Assembly (NCBI RefSeq): GCF_014202115.1 | Contig: NZ_JACHFW010000002.1 | Span: 1 to 64,000 of the forward strand | Reading direction: 5' to 3' | DNA length: 64,000 bases | From: Catenibacillus scindens | GTDB taxonomy: Bacteria; Bacillota; Clostridia; Lachnospirales; Lachnospiraceae | Part shown: positions 42,447 through 50,985 of the stretch, piece after piece | Layout: the number at the start of each line of letters is the position of its first letter | How positions within the stretch are numbered: the first letter of the stretch is position 1 | Position numbers and translations under genes: made by a program | The notes under the pieces: generated by a model | The model's input: only the letters and a program-made list of their open reading frames with translations | Database searches by the model: none | What the model was told of the DNA's origin: nothing

Positions 42447-42725
42447 TTATTCCAAAGAAGATAGACTTCTTTTATCGTAAACTAAATGACATTGCTTCAC
42501 CGCCGGATAAATCTTGTTCATGTCATCCTTCTGGACGCATGGACATTCCCGGCTGCTGTGACCGCCAAAACAGCCCTTACATCCGTGAATATCCATGCCG
42601 TCAAGGAAGAACTCTGTCACGGTGTTTCCGACGCTTTCCGCTCCTTCCGTAAACGCTTTGACAAGGGTGGATGTGTTCCCGTTCCGGCGGGGACTTCCGT
42701 TCAGAATGACAATTTTCTTACTCAT
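42447..42725 (-). pseudogene. NAD(P)H:FMN reductase-like protein truncated by the IS
   Basis: N-terminal half of an iron-sulfur flavoprotein/FMN-reductase type enzyme: KKIVILNGSPRRNGNTSTLV (FMN phosphate loop), HGCKGCFGG and CPCVQKDDM (cysteine cluster region), then YPAVKQCH, which runs into the inverted repeat of the IS. The last 12 codons are IS sequence up to a stop at 42447. It starts after AGGGAG and is the last gene of the minus-strand flavin operon. A half protein like this should not fold to an active dimer. Confidence 0.85.
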
Positions 42726-42743
42726 CGCAGTCTCCCTCCTGAA

Positions 42744-43289
42744 TTACATTTTATCCGCAAGGGCAGCCGCCTGCTGGCAACCGTTTGTTTTCGCAATGTC
42801 GCCCGCATTCAATACGCCGGGAACCAATACCTCACCCAGCATGTGCCATTTCATCAGTGCTGCGGAACGCTCCACGGGAATCCGCACACCGTCCAGAACG
42901 GACATATCATCTTCCTCGCAGCAGGCTATCAGCGCACATCCTTTTCCGGCAATTTCCTTGCCCGCCACGCAGAACGAATACAGCTTATCAATAATAGCCT
43001 TAATCTGAGCCGGGATGGAATACCAGTACACTGGCATAGTAAACACAACAACATCTGCTTCCAAAATGGCCGGAGCGATGGTGTTGAAATCATCGTCAAA
43101 GGAACAGGCTTTCCCGGTTTTGTAGCAGGTTTCGCAGGCATGACAGCCGCTCACATTCATAGCGGCAGCATCGAACCGGGTAACACTGTGGCCTTTTGCC
43201 TCGGCGGCCTGGATGAAAGCGTCCGTCATGGCAAAGCTGTTCCCGTTTTTACGTGGGCTGCCGGTAATCACGACGATTTTCTTGCTCAT
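42744..43289 (-). CDS. Flavodoxin-like NAD(P)H-dependent oxidoreductase
   Basis: 181 residues, complete. FMN site KKIVVITGSPRKNGNSFAMT, then CHACETCYKTGKACSFDDDF (cysteine region typical of iron-sulfur flavoproteins) and VVVFTMPVYWYSIPAQIKAIIDKL. It is a close relative of the truncated gene just downstream (both start MSKKIV, GSPR.NGN), so the pair came from duplication. AGGAGG before ATG 43289. Likely reduces quinones, nitro compounds or flavin. Confidence 0.9.
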   Translation of the reverse strand: MSKKIVVITGSPRKNGNSFAMTDAFIQAAEAKGHSVTRFDAAAMNVSGCHACETCYKTGKACSFDDDFNTIAPAILEADVVVFTMPVYWYSIPAQIKAIIDKLYSFCVAGKEIAGKGCALIACCEEDDMSVLDGVRIPVERSAALMKWHMLGEVLVPGVLNAGDIAKTNGCQQAAALADKM

Positions 43290-43344
43290 ATCAATTCCTC
43301 CTATGAACCGGCGGCCAGCCGGGCTGACTGGCCGCCGGGTATCC

Positions 43345-43731
43345 TTACTTTTTCTGAATCGTGTTGGAGTTCTGGTTATAGGCTTTTGCTACGCACTTCC
43401 ATTCGCCGTTCATCTTCAGCAGAAGCAACACATCGGTAAAGTCGATACGGTTGCCCCAGCCTTCCTCCAGAACGCGCACCACAGCCAGAGATTCCTCTAC
43501 CAGCAGCACATCCACACGGGCCTTGAAATTGTCGCCGCCGGGTACGGTGTCTACGTTGTGGTAAAACTGCTCAATAGAGCCATGCTCCAGCTCGCCGTCC
43601 AGATAGCCGAACAGAACCGCCTCATCAGTGAACAGCTCCTTCGCATACTTGCTGTTGCCCTCGGCCACGCTCTTGACAAACTTCATTGCCGCTTCTTCTA
43701 CGGCCTGGTATTCTTTGATTTCAGATCTCAT
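43345..43731 (-). CDS. NTF2/SnoaL-like protein
   Basis: 128 residues, cone-shaped alpha+beta fold pattern: VEEAAMKFVKSVAEGNSKYAKEL, DEAVLFGYLDGELEHGSIEQF, then strands ARVDVLLVEESLAVVRVLEE and FTDVLLLLKMNGEWKCVAKAY. Such proteins act as small-molecule isomerases, binders or accessory subunits. AGGAGG before ATG 43731. Located between two flavin enzymes in one minus-strand operon, so an accessory role there is likely. Confidence 0.85.
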   Translation of the reverse strand: MRSEIKEYQAVEEAAMKFVKSVAEGNSKYAKELFTDEAVLFGYLDGELEHGSIEQFYHNVDTVPGGDNFKARVDVLLVEESLAVVRVLEEGWGNRIDFTDVLLLLKMNGEWKCVAKAYNQNSNTIQKK

Positions 43732-43794
43732 GGTGATTTCCTCCTTAAAAATTGCATGATGATTTTATATAAAGCGTTTTGCCTTATACCTTGA

Positions 43795-45768
43795 TTAAAT
43801 GTTGTTGCCGACCTCATAGCCGTCCCATACGGCGTGGAGAATCGTGCTGACCTGCTGACCATCGCCAATCTCATAGACAACAGCGCCGCAGCCTGCAAGC
43901 TCCTGCGCCATAGACGGTGCGGGACGGAAGCCTACGGCGATGACAATGGAATCTGCGTCCAGTTCTTTCTTCTGTCCGGCACATTCCAGAACCGCCTTTC
44001 CGTTTTCAACGGCAGCAAGCTTATGTCCTTCCATGACATTCACATGGTGGTATTCAAACAGATCAGGAATCATCTGTCCGTTGGGAATGGGGGACGGAAT
44101 TCCTGCGGAAAGAATCTTTGGCAGAGCCTCGACAACCGTGACCTTCTTGCCTTCCTGGGCGTAATCCAGAGCCATCTCGCAGCCTACCAGACCTCCGCCA
44201 ATCACGATTACCTTTTCTCCAACCTTTTCCGGGTGAGCAAATGCGTCCATACAGCCGATCACCTTTGCGTCGTCGATACCCGGAACCTTCGGCATAATCG
44301 GGACAGAGCCAGTCGCCAGCACAATCACATCAGCGCCCATGCCTTTCAGCTCCTTGGCGGTCACTGTTTCCCCTGTATGGACTTCTACCGGCAGCAGACT
44401 CAATTCATCCTGATACCAGGCGTTCAATTCCCGTACCTCTTTTTTGAAGCTGTGAGAACCACCGGGAATCAGATTGCCACCCAGCTTATCATTTTTTTCA
44501 TACAGAGAAACCTTATGTCCCCGCATGGCGGCAACTCGCGCCGTTTCCATACCGGCTACGCCACCACCTACAACGACTACCTTCTTCGGTTGTATTGCGG
44601 GACGCATAGCAAAGCGGATTTCACGCATAGCGGTTGGATTCACTGCACAGGTAGGCTGTTTTCCCTGCTGAAGTCGGGTAATACAGCCCTGATTGCAAGC
44701 GATACAAGGACGGATACGTTCCGTGTGTCCAGTCAGTACCTTGTTCGGATATTCCGGGTCAGCCAATGCTGCCCGCCCCATTACCACAGCGTCGATTTTT
44801 CCATCCCGAATCGCTGCTTCGGCAATGTCCGGGTCGTTCATCCTGCCACCTGCAAGAATAGGAATGCTCACGGCTTCTTTTGCCTTTGCTGCCATTTCCA
44901 CAAGATAGCCTTTCGGCATATACATGGGCGGGCAGGCATAGTAGAAGGAATCGTAAGTGCCGGTGTCCACACTCAGGCAGTCATATCCGTAAGATTCCAG
45001 CAGCTTCGCAATCTGGATGCCTTCCTCCAGTGTCCTTCCGGCTTCGTCCTCGCCGGTAAGCGTTGCTTTTTCAAAGTCTTTTACAAAGGTTTTCAGACCC
45101 AGCCGCATACTCACAGGATAATTGCTGCCGCACTCCTGCTTGATTCCTTCTAAGATTTCTTTTGCGGCGCGCAGACGGTTCTCCAAACTGCCGCCATATT
45201 CATCAGTACGGTGGTTCATCATGGACAAAGCAAACTGATCCAGAAGATAGCCCCAGTGAATGGAGTGGACTTCCACACCGGCGAAACCGGAATCCTTTGC
45301 AATTTTCGCTGCCTTAATAACCGACTCAATCTTTGACTTGATCTGGTCATGGGTCAGCTCCGGCGAAACTTCTCCCGGATGGCGAAATACATGAACAGAG
45401 GACGGGGCGGGAAGGTTCGGATAATTACGCCCCAAGCCCATCGTAATCTGTGCGAAAATTTTTGTTCCATAGGCGTTTGCCCGTTCATTCAGTTCCGTTG
45501 CAGTCATTTTGAAAGCGTCCGGATTTTGAAGAATTGCAGGCCCAATACCTGTATAAGGGTCAACCGTACAGTCCGCTGCCAACGCCCCGGTGAAAATCAG
45601 ACCAAAGCCACCCTTCGCACGTTCCACCAGATACTGTATGGTTTCGTCCTTCAGTCCACCTCCGGGAAGGTGATGTTGCCCTCCGCCGATGGGAGCCATG
45701 CAAAACCTGTTTTTGATTGTCAAGCTGCCGATTTGCAGCGGCTTGCCTAAGTATTCATAACTCTGCAT
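43795..45768 (-). CDS. Old yellow enzyme-type NADH:flavin oxidoreductase (2,4-dienoyl-CoA reductase-like, FadH/BaiCD family)
   Basis: 657 residues from ATG 45768 (AGGAGG before it; longer readings have no ribosome site). The N-terminal TIM barrel binds FMN (MAPIGGG at the start, VEVHSIHWGYLLDQF, ending IDAVVMGRAALADPEY). The iron-sulfur motif CIACNQGCITRLQQ plus a fourth Cys in TCAVNP lies between domains. The C-terminal part has two dinucleotide folds: VVVVGGGVAGMETARVAAMR and VIVIGGGLVGCEMAL. The class reduces C=C bonds in enals, dienoyl-CoA or steroids/bile acids. The substrate is unknown. A divergent HxlR gene with a palindromic site is its likely control. Confidence 0.93.
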   Translation of the reverse strand: MQSYEYLGKPLQIGSLTIKNRFCMAPIGGGQHHLPGGGLKDETIQYLVERAKGGFGLIFTGALAADCTVDPYTGIGPAILQNPDAFKMTATELNERANAYGTKIFAQITMGLGRNYPNLPAPSSVHVFRHPGEVSPELTHDQIKSKIESVIKAAKIAKDSGFAGVEVHSIHWGYLLDQFALSMMNHRTDEYGGSLENRLRAAKEILEGIKQECGSNYPVSMRLGLKTFVKDFEKATLTGEDEAGRTLEEGIQIAKLLESYGYDCLSVDTGTYDSFYYACPPMYMPKGYLVEMAAKAKEAVSIPILAGGRMNDPDIAEAAIRDGKIDAVVMGRAALADPEYPNKVLTGHTERIRPCIACNQGCITRLQQGKQPTCAVNPTAMREIRFAMRPAIQPKKVVVVGGGVAGMETARVAAMRGHKVSLYEKNDKLGGNLIPGGSHSFKKEVRELNAWYQDELSLLPVEVHTGETVTAKELKGMGADVIVLATGSVPIMPKVPGIDDAKVIGCMDAFAHPEKVGEKVIVIGGGLVGCEMALDYAQEGKKVTVVEALPKILSAGIPSPIPNGQMIPDLFEYHHVNVMEGHKLAAVENGKAVLECAGQKKELDADSIVIAVGFRPAPSMAQELAGCGAVVYEIGDGQQVSTILHAVWDGYEVGNNI

Positions 45769-45822
45769 GGGATTTTTCCTCCTTTTCTTACGGGATTGAC
45801 TTTTCCCGGTGCTTATATTAAA

Positions 45823-45873
45823 ATTGTAGCGAGAATTAAAAGAAAAACAAGTACGCACATTGAAGTGCGATAC
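45823..45873 (-). promoter_or_regulatory. Divergent promoter and operator between OYE and HxlR genes
   Basis: Minus-strand promoter TTGTTT (45845-45850), 16 bases, TACAAT (45823-45828). Just upstream of the -35 lies an imperfect inverted repeat GTACGCAC / GTGCGATAC (45851-45873), with direct repeats ATACTTAC at about 45870 and 45890. These are good candidates for HxlR binding. Confidence 0.55.
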
Positions 45874-45913
45874 TTACAACAAAGTTAAATACTTACCTTA
45901 AGGAGAGCGTAAA

Positions 45914-46249
45914 ATGAGCGAGAGATGTATTTCCAATGAGTGCCTTAGCTCCACCGGATTCAGCTACACATTGTCGCTGATTAACGGAAAATATAAAATG
46001 ACTATCCTTTATACCCTGATGGAGTTCGGTGTTGTCCGATTTAATGAAATGAAAAAGTACATCGGTGAAATTTCTTACAAGACGCTTAGTTCCACCTTGA
46101 AAGAGTTGGAGGCCGACCAGCTTGTTCATCGGGAAGAATACCCGCAAATTCCGCCAAAAGTAGAATACAGTTTGACGGAGAGAGGAAAGTCACTCATTCC
46201 CATTCTGGACGGAATGTGTGACTGGGGAGATAAGAACAGGTTGCCGTAA
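45914..46249 (+). CDS. HxlR-family transcriptional regulator
   Basis: 111 residues. CISNECLSSTGFSYTLSLINGKYK is followed by the winged helix (FNEMKKYIGEISYKTLSSTL, then LEADQLVHREEYPQIPPKVEYSLTERG). It carries Cys at residues 5 and 10, at the N-terminus where HypR/HxlR proteins sense electrophiles. AAGGAG before ATG 45914. It is divergent from the flavin-reductase operon and likely activates it on disulfide or quinone stress. Confidence 0.92.
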   Translation: MSERCISNECLSSTGFSYTLSLINGKYKMTILYTLMEFGVVRFNEMKKYIGEISYKTLSSTLKELEADQLVHREEYPQIPPKVEYSLTERGKSLIPILDGMCDWGDKNRLP

Positions 46250-46254
46250 AAATG

Positions 46255-46297
46255 AAAAGGCGGATTGAGGTCACTTCTTGATTTCAATCCGCCTTTT
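46255..46297. terminator. Bidirectional terminator between HxlR and recombinase
   Basis: A perfect 14-bp stem AAAAGGCGGATTGA / TCAATCCGCCTTTT with T-runs on both strands, between convergent genes. Confidence 0.9.
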
Positions 46298-46305
46298 CGA
46301 TAGTC

Positions 46306-48093
46306 CTATTGATAGATTATTTCCTCAAATATAGTTTCCTCCACCTGCGTTTTCAGCGTGTTCATCAGCCCCACCCAGCGCATAGGGTCACGGGCTTTCA
46401 GTTCTTCGGTGACGCCCGCCGCCTCCACCTGGGCCTTGCGCTTGGCGTTATAGCGTTCTTCCCATTCCTTCTGCTTGCCGTTAGCCTTGCGGCGCAAGTA
46501 GTTCTGGTGAAGCCTGTCCTTGCGTTCCTCCTTCTTCCGCAGTTCTTCCTGTTCCTCCGGGGTCAGGGGAACCGGCTGCAAGGCAGGAGGGATATAGCGG
46601 CCCACAAAGTTGAAGTAGATTTCAACCTCCTGCGTGGTGTCCTGGCTGCCTTTGCGGGCGCGTTCATGGACAAGGATTTTTTCTACAAACTCGTTGAGCA
46701 TGGTGTTTGTCAGTGTGTCGAAGTTCTCGTACTTATCAATCAGGGCAATAAACTTCTCCGCAGATTTCCGGCCCTGCTCATAGCCGGTAACGGCCTTTTC
46801 CAGTTCCGCGATTTCTGCATTGAGGGCGTCCTGCTCTTTGGCGTACTGTGCGTCCAGGGCCTCATACCGGGCGTCCGGCAGCTTACCCAGGGCATTGTCC
46901 TCATAGATTTTGCAAATCAGCTTTTCCAGTTCCCCGGCCCGCTTTTGGGCGGCGGCCAGCCGTTTCCGCTTCTTGGATATATCGGCGGTCTGCTGGGCGG
47001 CCTGCGTTTCCTGGACGGTGCGAATAAACTCGGCCCGGTCATTCCTGGAATACTCCGCGATGGCTCGGAGCATATCGGTTATCAGGGTCAGAACAGCTTC
47101 GGCCTTGATACGGTGCTGTGTAGGGCAAAGGGAGCCGATAGGGTACTTCCCATACTGGCCGCAAGTGTACTGTGGGACGCGCTTGCCGTTGTAGGTACGG
47201 TGAACATACATCTTGCCGCCGCAGTCGGCGCAGTACATCAGGCCGGTCAAGGGATGGGCCTCCCCAAAGCCGTCCGGGTAGCGTCTGGCGTTTCCCCGGA
47301 TACGCTGCACATTGTCAAAGGTTTCCTGGTCGATGATGGCCTCATGGGTATTCTCGAAAATCGTCCATTCGCTTTCGTCAACATAGTGGCTTTTCTTGTC
47401 CTTAAAGTGCTTGCGGGTCTTAAAATTGACCGTATGACCTAAATACTCACGCTTTTTTAGGATTTCAACAACGGTAGAGGCACTCCAACGGTAAATATCC
47501 GCAAAGGTCTTATTTTTGTTCACTCCCTCGCCATAGCGGGCAAGGTGAACGGCGGGCATTTCGATTTTTTCTTCTGACAGCTTGGTTGCAATCTGATAGG
47601 GGCCGTAGCCCTCCATCGCCAGCGCGAAAATATGTCGCACTACTTCGGCGGCTTCTTCGTCAACAAGCCAGTGTTCCCGTTTTTCGTCCCACAGGTAGCC
47701 ATAAATGACGGTGCCGGTCAGGTGTTTGCCACTCATGCCTTTGGACTTAAACACGGAGCGGATTTTCCGGCTGGTGTCGCGGGCGTAAAACTCGTTCATA
47801 ATGTTGCGGAACGGGGTAAAATCATCATCGCCTTTCAGACTGTCCACACCATCATTGATGGCGATCAGCCGGACGCCGCGCTGCCGCAAAATCTCCATAA
47901 CCTGGCCGACTTTTAGATAGTCACGCCCCAGGCGGCTCATGTCTTTGATAACAATGGCCTCCACCCGTCCGGCCTCGACTTCCTCCATCATCGCCAGAAA
48001 TCCGGGGCGGTCAAAACGGGTTCCCGATACGCCATCATCGGTGAAATGGGTGGGGTTCGGCAGCCCATTCCGGCGTGCGAAGTCCTCTAACAT
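46306..48093 (-). pseudogene. Large serine recombinase (TndX/TnpX-like) without its catalytic N-terminus
   Basis: 595 codons from the first ATG. Present: FTDDGVSGTRFDRPGFLAMM, VIKDMSRLGRDYLKVG (the rest of the resolvase domain), recombinase domain, zinc ribbon (YCADCGGKMYV ... YTCGQYG), a long coiled coil (about 365-460) and a DUF4368-like C-terminus. Missing: the first ~30 residues with the nucleophile Ser (the R-x-S loop). In-frame codons QKKM and ISF before the ATG still fit the family, then a TGA stops the frame near 48113. So the gene is broken at 48110-48115. It belongs to integrases of Tn4451/Tn5397-type elements and has probably trapped its element in place. Confidence 0.85.
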
Positions 48094-48115
48094 CTTTTTT
48101 TGGAAAGAGATTTTT

Positions 48116-48152
48116 CAAGGGTGTTTTCTCAACTAAAACACCCTTGTTTTTT
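48116..48152 (+). terminator. Terminator-like hairpin at the recombinase break point
   Basis: A perfect 12-bp stem (CAAGGGTGTTTT / AAAACACCCTTG) followed by six T on the + strand. No + gene ends here, so it may be carried over from lost DNA, or mark the end of the minus-strand operon with weak function. Confidence 0.55.
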
Positions 48153-48187
48153 ATAAATAACTATGATGTATAAAACATTGCACTAAA

Positions 48188-49363
48188 TTATAATATGGTC
48201 TTAAGTGCATTTACCAACACATCAATATGCTCTTTCTGCAAAATCAACGGAGGCAACAGACGAATTACATGTGAACCCGAGGGAATTACGATAATCCCCG
48301 CTTCTTGCAAAGCATTTATGAAGTGTGCAGCAGGCACAGACAGTTCAATGCCTTTCATAAGGCCCAATCCACGTACCTCTTTGATTACAACTTTTTGGGC
48401 AGCCAATTCAGATAACGCCTTATCCAGATAGAGCGTCATCGCCCTGACGTTTGCTAATATGTCATACTGTTGGTAAAGCTGGAATACAGCAGTAACGGCT
48501 GCTGCTGCCAGAGGATTGGAACCGTAAGTTGTACCATGATCTCCTGCACGCAATACACCGGTCGCTGCCCCTCTGGTTCCAATTGCACCTACCGGAACTC
48601 CACATCCCAAAGCCTTTGCCGAAACAACAATATCGGGAACAATATCATACAATTGATACGCAAACATATTTCCGCTTCTACCCATGCCACATTGAATTTC
48701 ATCCGAAACCATCAAAATTTCGTTCTCATCACAGAGCTTTCGAACTCCTTTGATGAAGTAATCAGTGGCAGGATAAATTCCGCCCTCTCCTTGTACTGTT
48801 TCCATAAAAATTGCACAGGTATTGTCAGTTATCAAACGTTTGACGCTTTCCAGATCATTGAAGTCAGCAAATTTAATATGGGCAAGCATAGGAGCAAAAG
48901 GTTCCTGGTAGGCTGCTTTTCCCGTTACCGATAATGCTCCCATAGATCTACCATGAAAGGATTTCTTCATGGCAATAATCTCTCCATTATGATTATTATG
49001 CTTCAAAAAATGATATTTCTTAGCAATTTTAATTGCACCTTCAATGGCTTCCGTTCCAGAGTTAGTGAAAAACACCTGCTCCATATCTGATGCCTGATTA
49101 AACAGCTTTGCAGCTTCAATTGCCGGAACATTATAAAAAAGATTAGATGTGTGCAGCAGCTTTTCCATCTGTTCTTGCAGTGCGCGTGTGTAATTCGGAT
49201 CGTGATATCCCAGGGCACACACACCGATTCCAGACCCGAAATCCAGATACCGGTTTCCCTCTGTATCATAAAGGTACATACCTTCTCCATGATCCAAGAC
49301 AATAGGATAACGGTTATATACAGGAACAAACTGCTGATTTGCTTGTTCAATATAAGGATTCAT
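48188..49363 (-). CDS. Acetylornithine-type aminotransferase (class III, PLP)
   Basis: 391 residues from ATG 49363 (GGAGGAAAAGG before it). Class III pattern: FTNSGTEAIEGAIKIAKKYH (PLP phosphate loop), FHGRSMGALSVTGK, VQGEGGIYPA, SDEIQCGMGRSG and VSAKALGCGVPVGAI with the PLP lysine. Best general match is ArgD/AstC (acetyl- or succinylornithine transaminase), but no other arginine gene is here. The TIGR04076-like gene ends 1 base upstream. The same operon has a pyridoxamine kinase-like gene that could supply its cofactor. The real substrate may be another omega-amino compound. Confidence 0.9.
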   Translation of the reverse strand: MNPYIEQANQQFVPVYNRYPIVLDHGEGMYLYDTEGNRYLDFGSGIGVCALGYHDPNYTRALQEQMEKLLHTSNLFYNVPAIEAAKLFNQASDMEQVFFTNSGTEAIEGAIKIAKKYHFLKHNNHNGEIIAMKKSFHGRSMGALSVTGKAAYQEPFAPMLAHIKFADFNDLESVKRLITDNTCAIFMETVQGEGGIYPATDYFIKGVRKLCDENEILMVSDEIQCGMGRSGNMFAYQLYDIVPDIVVSAKALGCGVPVGAIGTRGAATGVLRAGDHGTTYGSNPLAAAAVTAVFQLYQQYDILANVRAMTLYLDKALSELAAQKVVIKEVRGLGLMKGIELSVPAAHFINALQEAGIIVIPSGSHVIRLLPPLILQKEHIDVLVNALKTIL

Positions 49364-49364
49364 T

Positions 49365-49637
49365 TCAGTCCTTTTCCTCCACCACTTCAATTTTAAACAC
49401 ATTGATCACATCCACATCTGGACAACAGAATACAATGGAGCCATCCGGTTGGCTGGGAAGTTTTCCTCCGTACCGCAGAATGTCAATGTAAGGGAAAGCC
49501 ACATGCATGGCCATTGGACAGAGATTGCCTCTTTCGGTATCAAAGTCAAAGGTGTCTCCAATTTGATGACCACGATGACACCCCATATGACCTTTTTGAT
49601 CAATTAAACTGATTTTAATTTTAGGCTTTTTCATCAT
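49365..49637 (-). CDS. TIGR04076-like small protein, 90 residues
   Basis: From ATG 49637 (GGAGGAAATC before it). Pattern MKKPKIKISLIDQKGHMGCH, then GHQIGDTFDFDTERGNLCPM and SIVFCCPDVDVINVFKIEVV. Conserved Cys (GCHRGH, LCP, FCCPD) are typical of the TIGR04076 family, function unknown. It overlaps the pyridoxamine kinase-like gene by 17 bases and is one base from the aminotransferase, so it belongs to this unit. Confidence 0.82.
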   Translation of the reverse strand: MMKKPKIKISLIDQKGHMGCHRGHQIGDTFDFDTERGNLCPMAMHVAFPYIDILRYGGKLPSQPDGSIVFCCPDVDVINVFKIEVVEEKD

Positions 49638-50466
49638 TGATTTCCTCCAAAAATTGTTCAATGGGAATTCCCTTGTATTTATCAGTATCATGCACATTGG
49701 CATAAATAATTTTTTCGAGTTGTCTCATTGCGATTTCTACGCTCTCTAAAAGCAGTCCTGATTTTAAATAATGCCCTACTACAATTGCCATAAAAATATC
49801 CCCTGTGCCTGGAAAACGCACCGGTATTTCATCATAAGGGAGCAAGACACACGAATTTTTCGGAGAGTTTTTTACAACAGTAAACATTCTTCCGTTAATG
49901 TTTGCGCTTGTAATCACAACCGATTTAGCACCAAGCATATGTAGTCGATTTGCGATTACTTCAATTTCCGCCTCAGAATAGGTGTGTTTAACTGTGTATC
50001 CGGATAAAAAACACGCCTCCGTAATATTGGGGACAATCACATCTGCAATAGAACACAACCGTTTCATATAAGTGACTGCTTGATCTGTCACACCATTGTA
50101 TCGTTTTCCGTCATCCCCCATAATAGGGTCAACAAAAATCGAAGTACCTGATTTTTGTTGTTCTTTGCAATATTCATATATGAGACATGATTGTTTTTCT
50201 GACACAATAAATCCAGTACAGATTGCGTCGAAAGAAAACATGAGTTTCTTCCATACCAGAAGCGTATTTTCCATATATTCTGTTGTGTCCAAAATATCAA
50301 ACTGCCCATAATCCAGAGTGTTGGAAACGAGTGCAGTCGGCAAATTGAAAGTTTCAAATTTCAAGTGAGATAAAACAGGAATCATGACAGATAAGGCGAC
50401 CTTTCCATACCCCGCCATATCATTGACTAGTAAAGTTCGAGTTTGCTTTTTATCTTCCATAGCCAT
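49621..50466 (-). CDS. Pyridoxamine/pyridoxal kinase-like protein (PfkB/ThiD fold)
   Basis: 281 residues. LLVNDMAGYGKVALSVMIPVL (start of the ribokinase fold with the pyridoxal-kinase 'N-D-x-x-G-x-G'), VDPIMGDDGKRYNG, VPNITEACFLSGY and the catalytic loop RFPGTGDIFMAIV with the base Asp. This is the pattern of Firmicutes pyridoxamine kinases (PdxY-like). It phosphorylates B6 vitamers in the cytoplasm to make PLP. ATG 50466 after GAGGGAG. The downstream aminotransferase needs PLP. Confidence 0.88.
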   Translation of the reverse strand: MAMEDKKQTRTLLVNDMAGYGKVALSVMIPVLSHLKFETFNLPTALVSNTLDYGQFDILDTTEYMENTLLVWKKLMFSFDAICTGFIVSEKQSCLIYEYCKEQQKSGTSIFVDPIMGDDGKRYNGVTDQAVTYMKRLCSIADVIVPNITEACFLSGYTVKHTYSEAEIEVIANRLHMLGAKSVVITSANINGRMFTVVKNSPKNSCVLLPYDEIPVRFPGTGDIFMAIVVGHYLKSGLLLESVEIAMRQLEKIIYANVHDTDKYKGIPIEQFLEEINDEKA

Positions 50467-50472
50467 ACTCCC

Positions 50473-50976
50473 TCAGTAACTCAAATAACAAAGTCTGCAC
50501 AGCATTTTTCCTGACTCTGTTTGAAAAATCTTCTGTAATGTGGTTTCTATTGTGTTCTTTCCCAGATTATCTTCATAAAAATTCACTAAAAAATCCGCTT
50601 CCACAAGAATTTGATAGTCAATCCCGTCTATATTTGTGTAAGTGTGATGATGGCCAACCAAATAGCAGATGCGTTCAATATCTGTTTCTTCAAACTTAAG
50701 CTTTTTTAACATTTTTCGAGCATATGCAGGACCTTCCTGCTCTTGCAATTTTCCATTACACCTTCCGTATTTTTCTTCTGACGGACGGATTCCGATATCG
50801 TGTACCAGTGCTGCACATTCGGCTAAAAACTGGGTGTGTTCATCCAGCTGTTCCATATGGCCAATCATCTGTGCAAAGCGATGCACCTTTATCAAATGGT
50901 GAATACGCTGGGGATCGTTTTGATTGAAAGCAATCATTTCTTGCGTTAAAAGATCGATTATTTTTTCCAGATTCAT
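50473..50976 (-). CDS. HD-domain phosphohydrolase-like protein 1
   Basis: 167 residues. HD metal site: RIHHLIKVHRFAQMIG (first His), CAALVHDIGIRPSE (HD pair), LVGHHHTYTNIDG and LVEADFLVNF (second Asp). Small HD proteins of this type may hydrolyse phosphate monoesters or nucleotides. It is 6 bases from the kinase gene and 9 from a second HD gene, which it resembles (the EADxxVN motif and C-terminal FQT..GK.L are shared). Tandem duplication is likely. AGGAGG before ATG 50976. Confidence 0.88.
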   Translation of the reverse strand: MNLEKIIDLLTQEMIAFNQNDPQRIHHLIKVHRFAQMIGHMEQLDEHTQFLAECAALVHDIGIRPSEEKYGRCNGKLQEQEGPAYARKMLKKLKFEETDIERICYLVGHHHTYTNIDGIDYQILVEADFLVNFYEDNLGKNTIETTLQKIFQTESGKMLCRLCYLSY

Positions 50977-50985
50977 AAAGTCCTC

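Larger units (their letters stand above)
41760..42495. mobile_element. Internally deleted IS4-type insertion sequence with 16-bp terminal inverted repeats
   Basis: The perfect inverted repeats GCAATGTCATTTAGTT (41760-41775) and AACTAAATGACATTGC (42480-42495) bound 736 bases. Inside are an inward terminator hairpin (AATGGTTAGA / TCTAACCATT plus T-run, 41792-41828), a 14-bp hairpin GGCCGCTCTCGCTG / CAGCGAGAGCGGCC (41862-41907), the transposase remnant, and a terminator (42342-42365). Outward flanks (GTTCAGCGC left, TTCACCGCC right) show no target duplication. The right end cuts an FMN reductase gene whose other half is not on the left, so sequence next to the element was lost. Confidence 0.82.

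Noticed and set aside
43834-45153. Long + strand frame opposite the old yellow enzyme (439 codons)
   Set aside because: Antisense shadow; the minus strand has complete barrel, Fe-S and dinucleotide-binding motifs.
45769-45858. Longer N-terminus of the old yellow enzyme
   Set aside because: It would contain the AGGAGG and the promoter; the family N-terminus begins at MQSYEYLGKPL.
46309-47442. Long + strand frame opposite the serine recombinase (377 codons)
   Set aside because: It is an antisense shadow of a GC-biased gene with no recognisable domain or ribosome site.
48116-48152. Recombinase attachment (att) site at the island edge
   Set aside because: The sequence is a plain terminator-like hairpin; no second copy exists near 55.8-57.1 kb, as an att pair would need.
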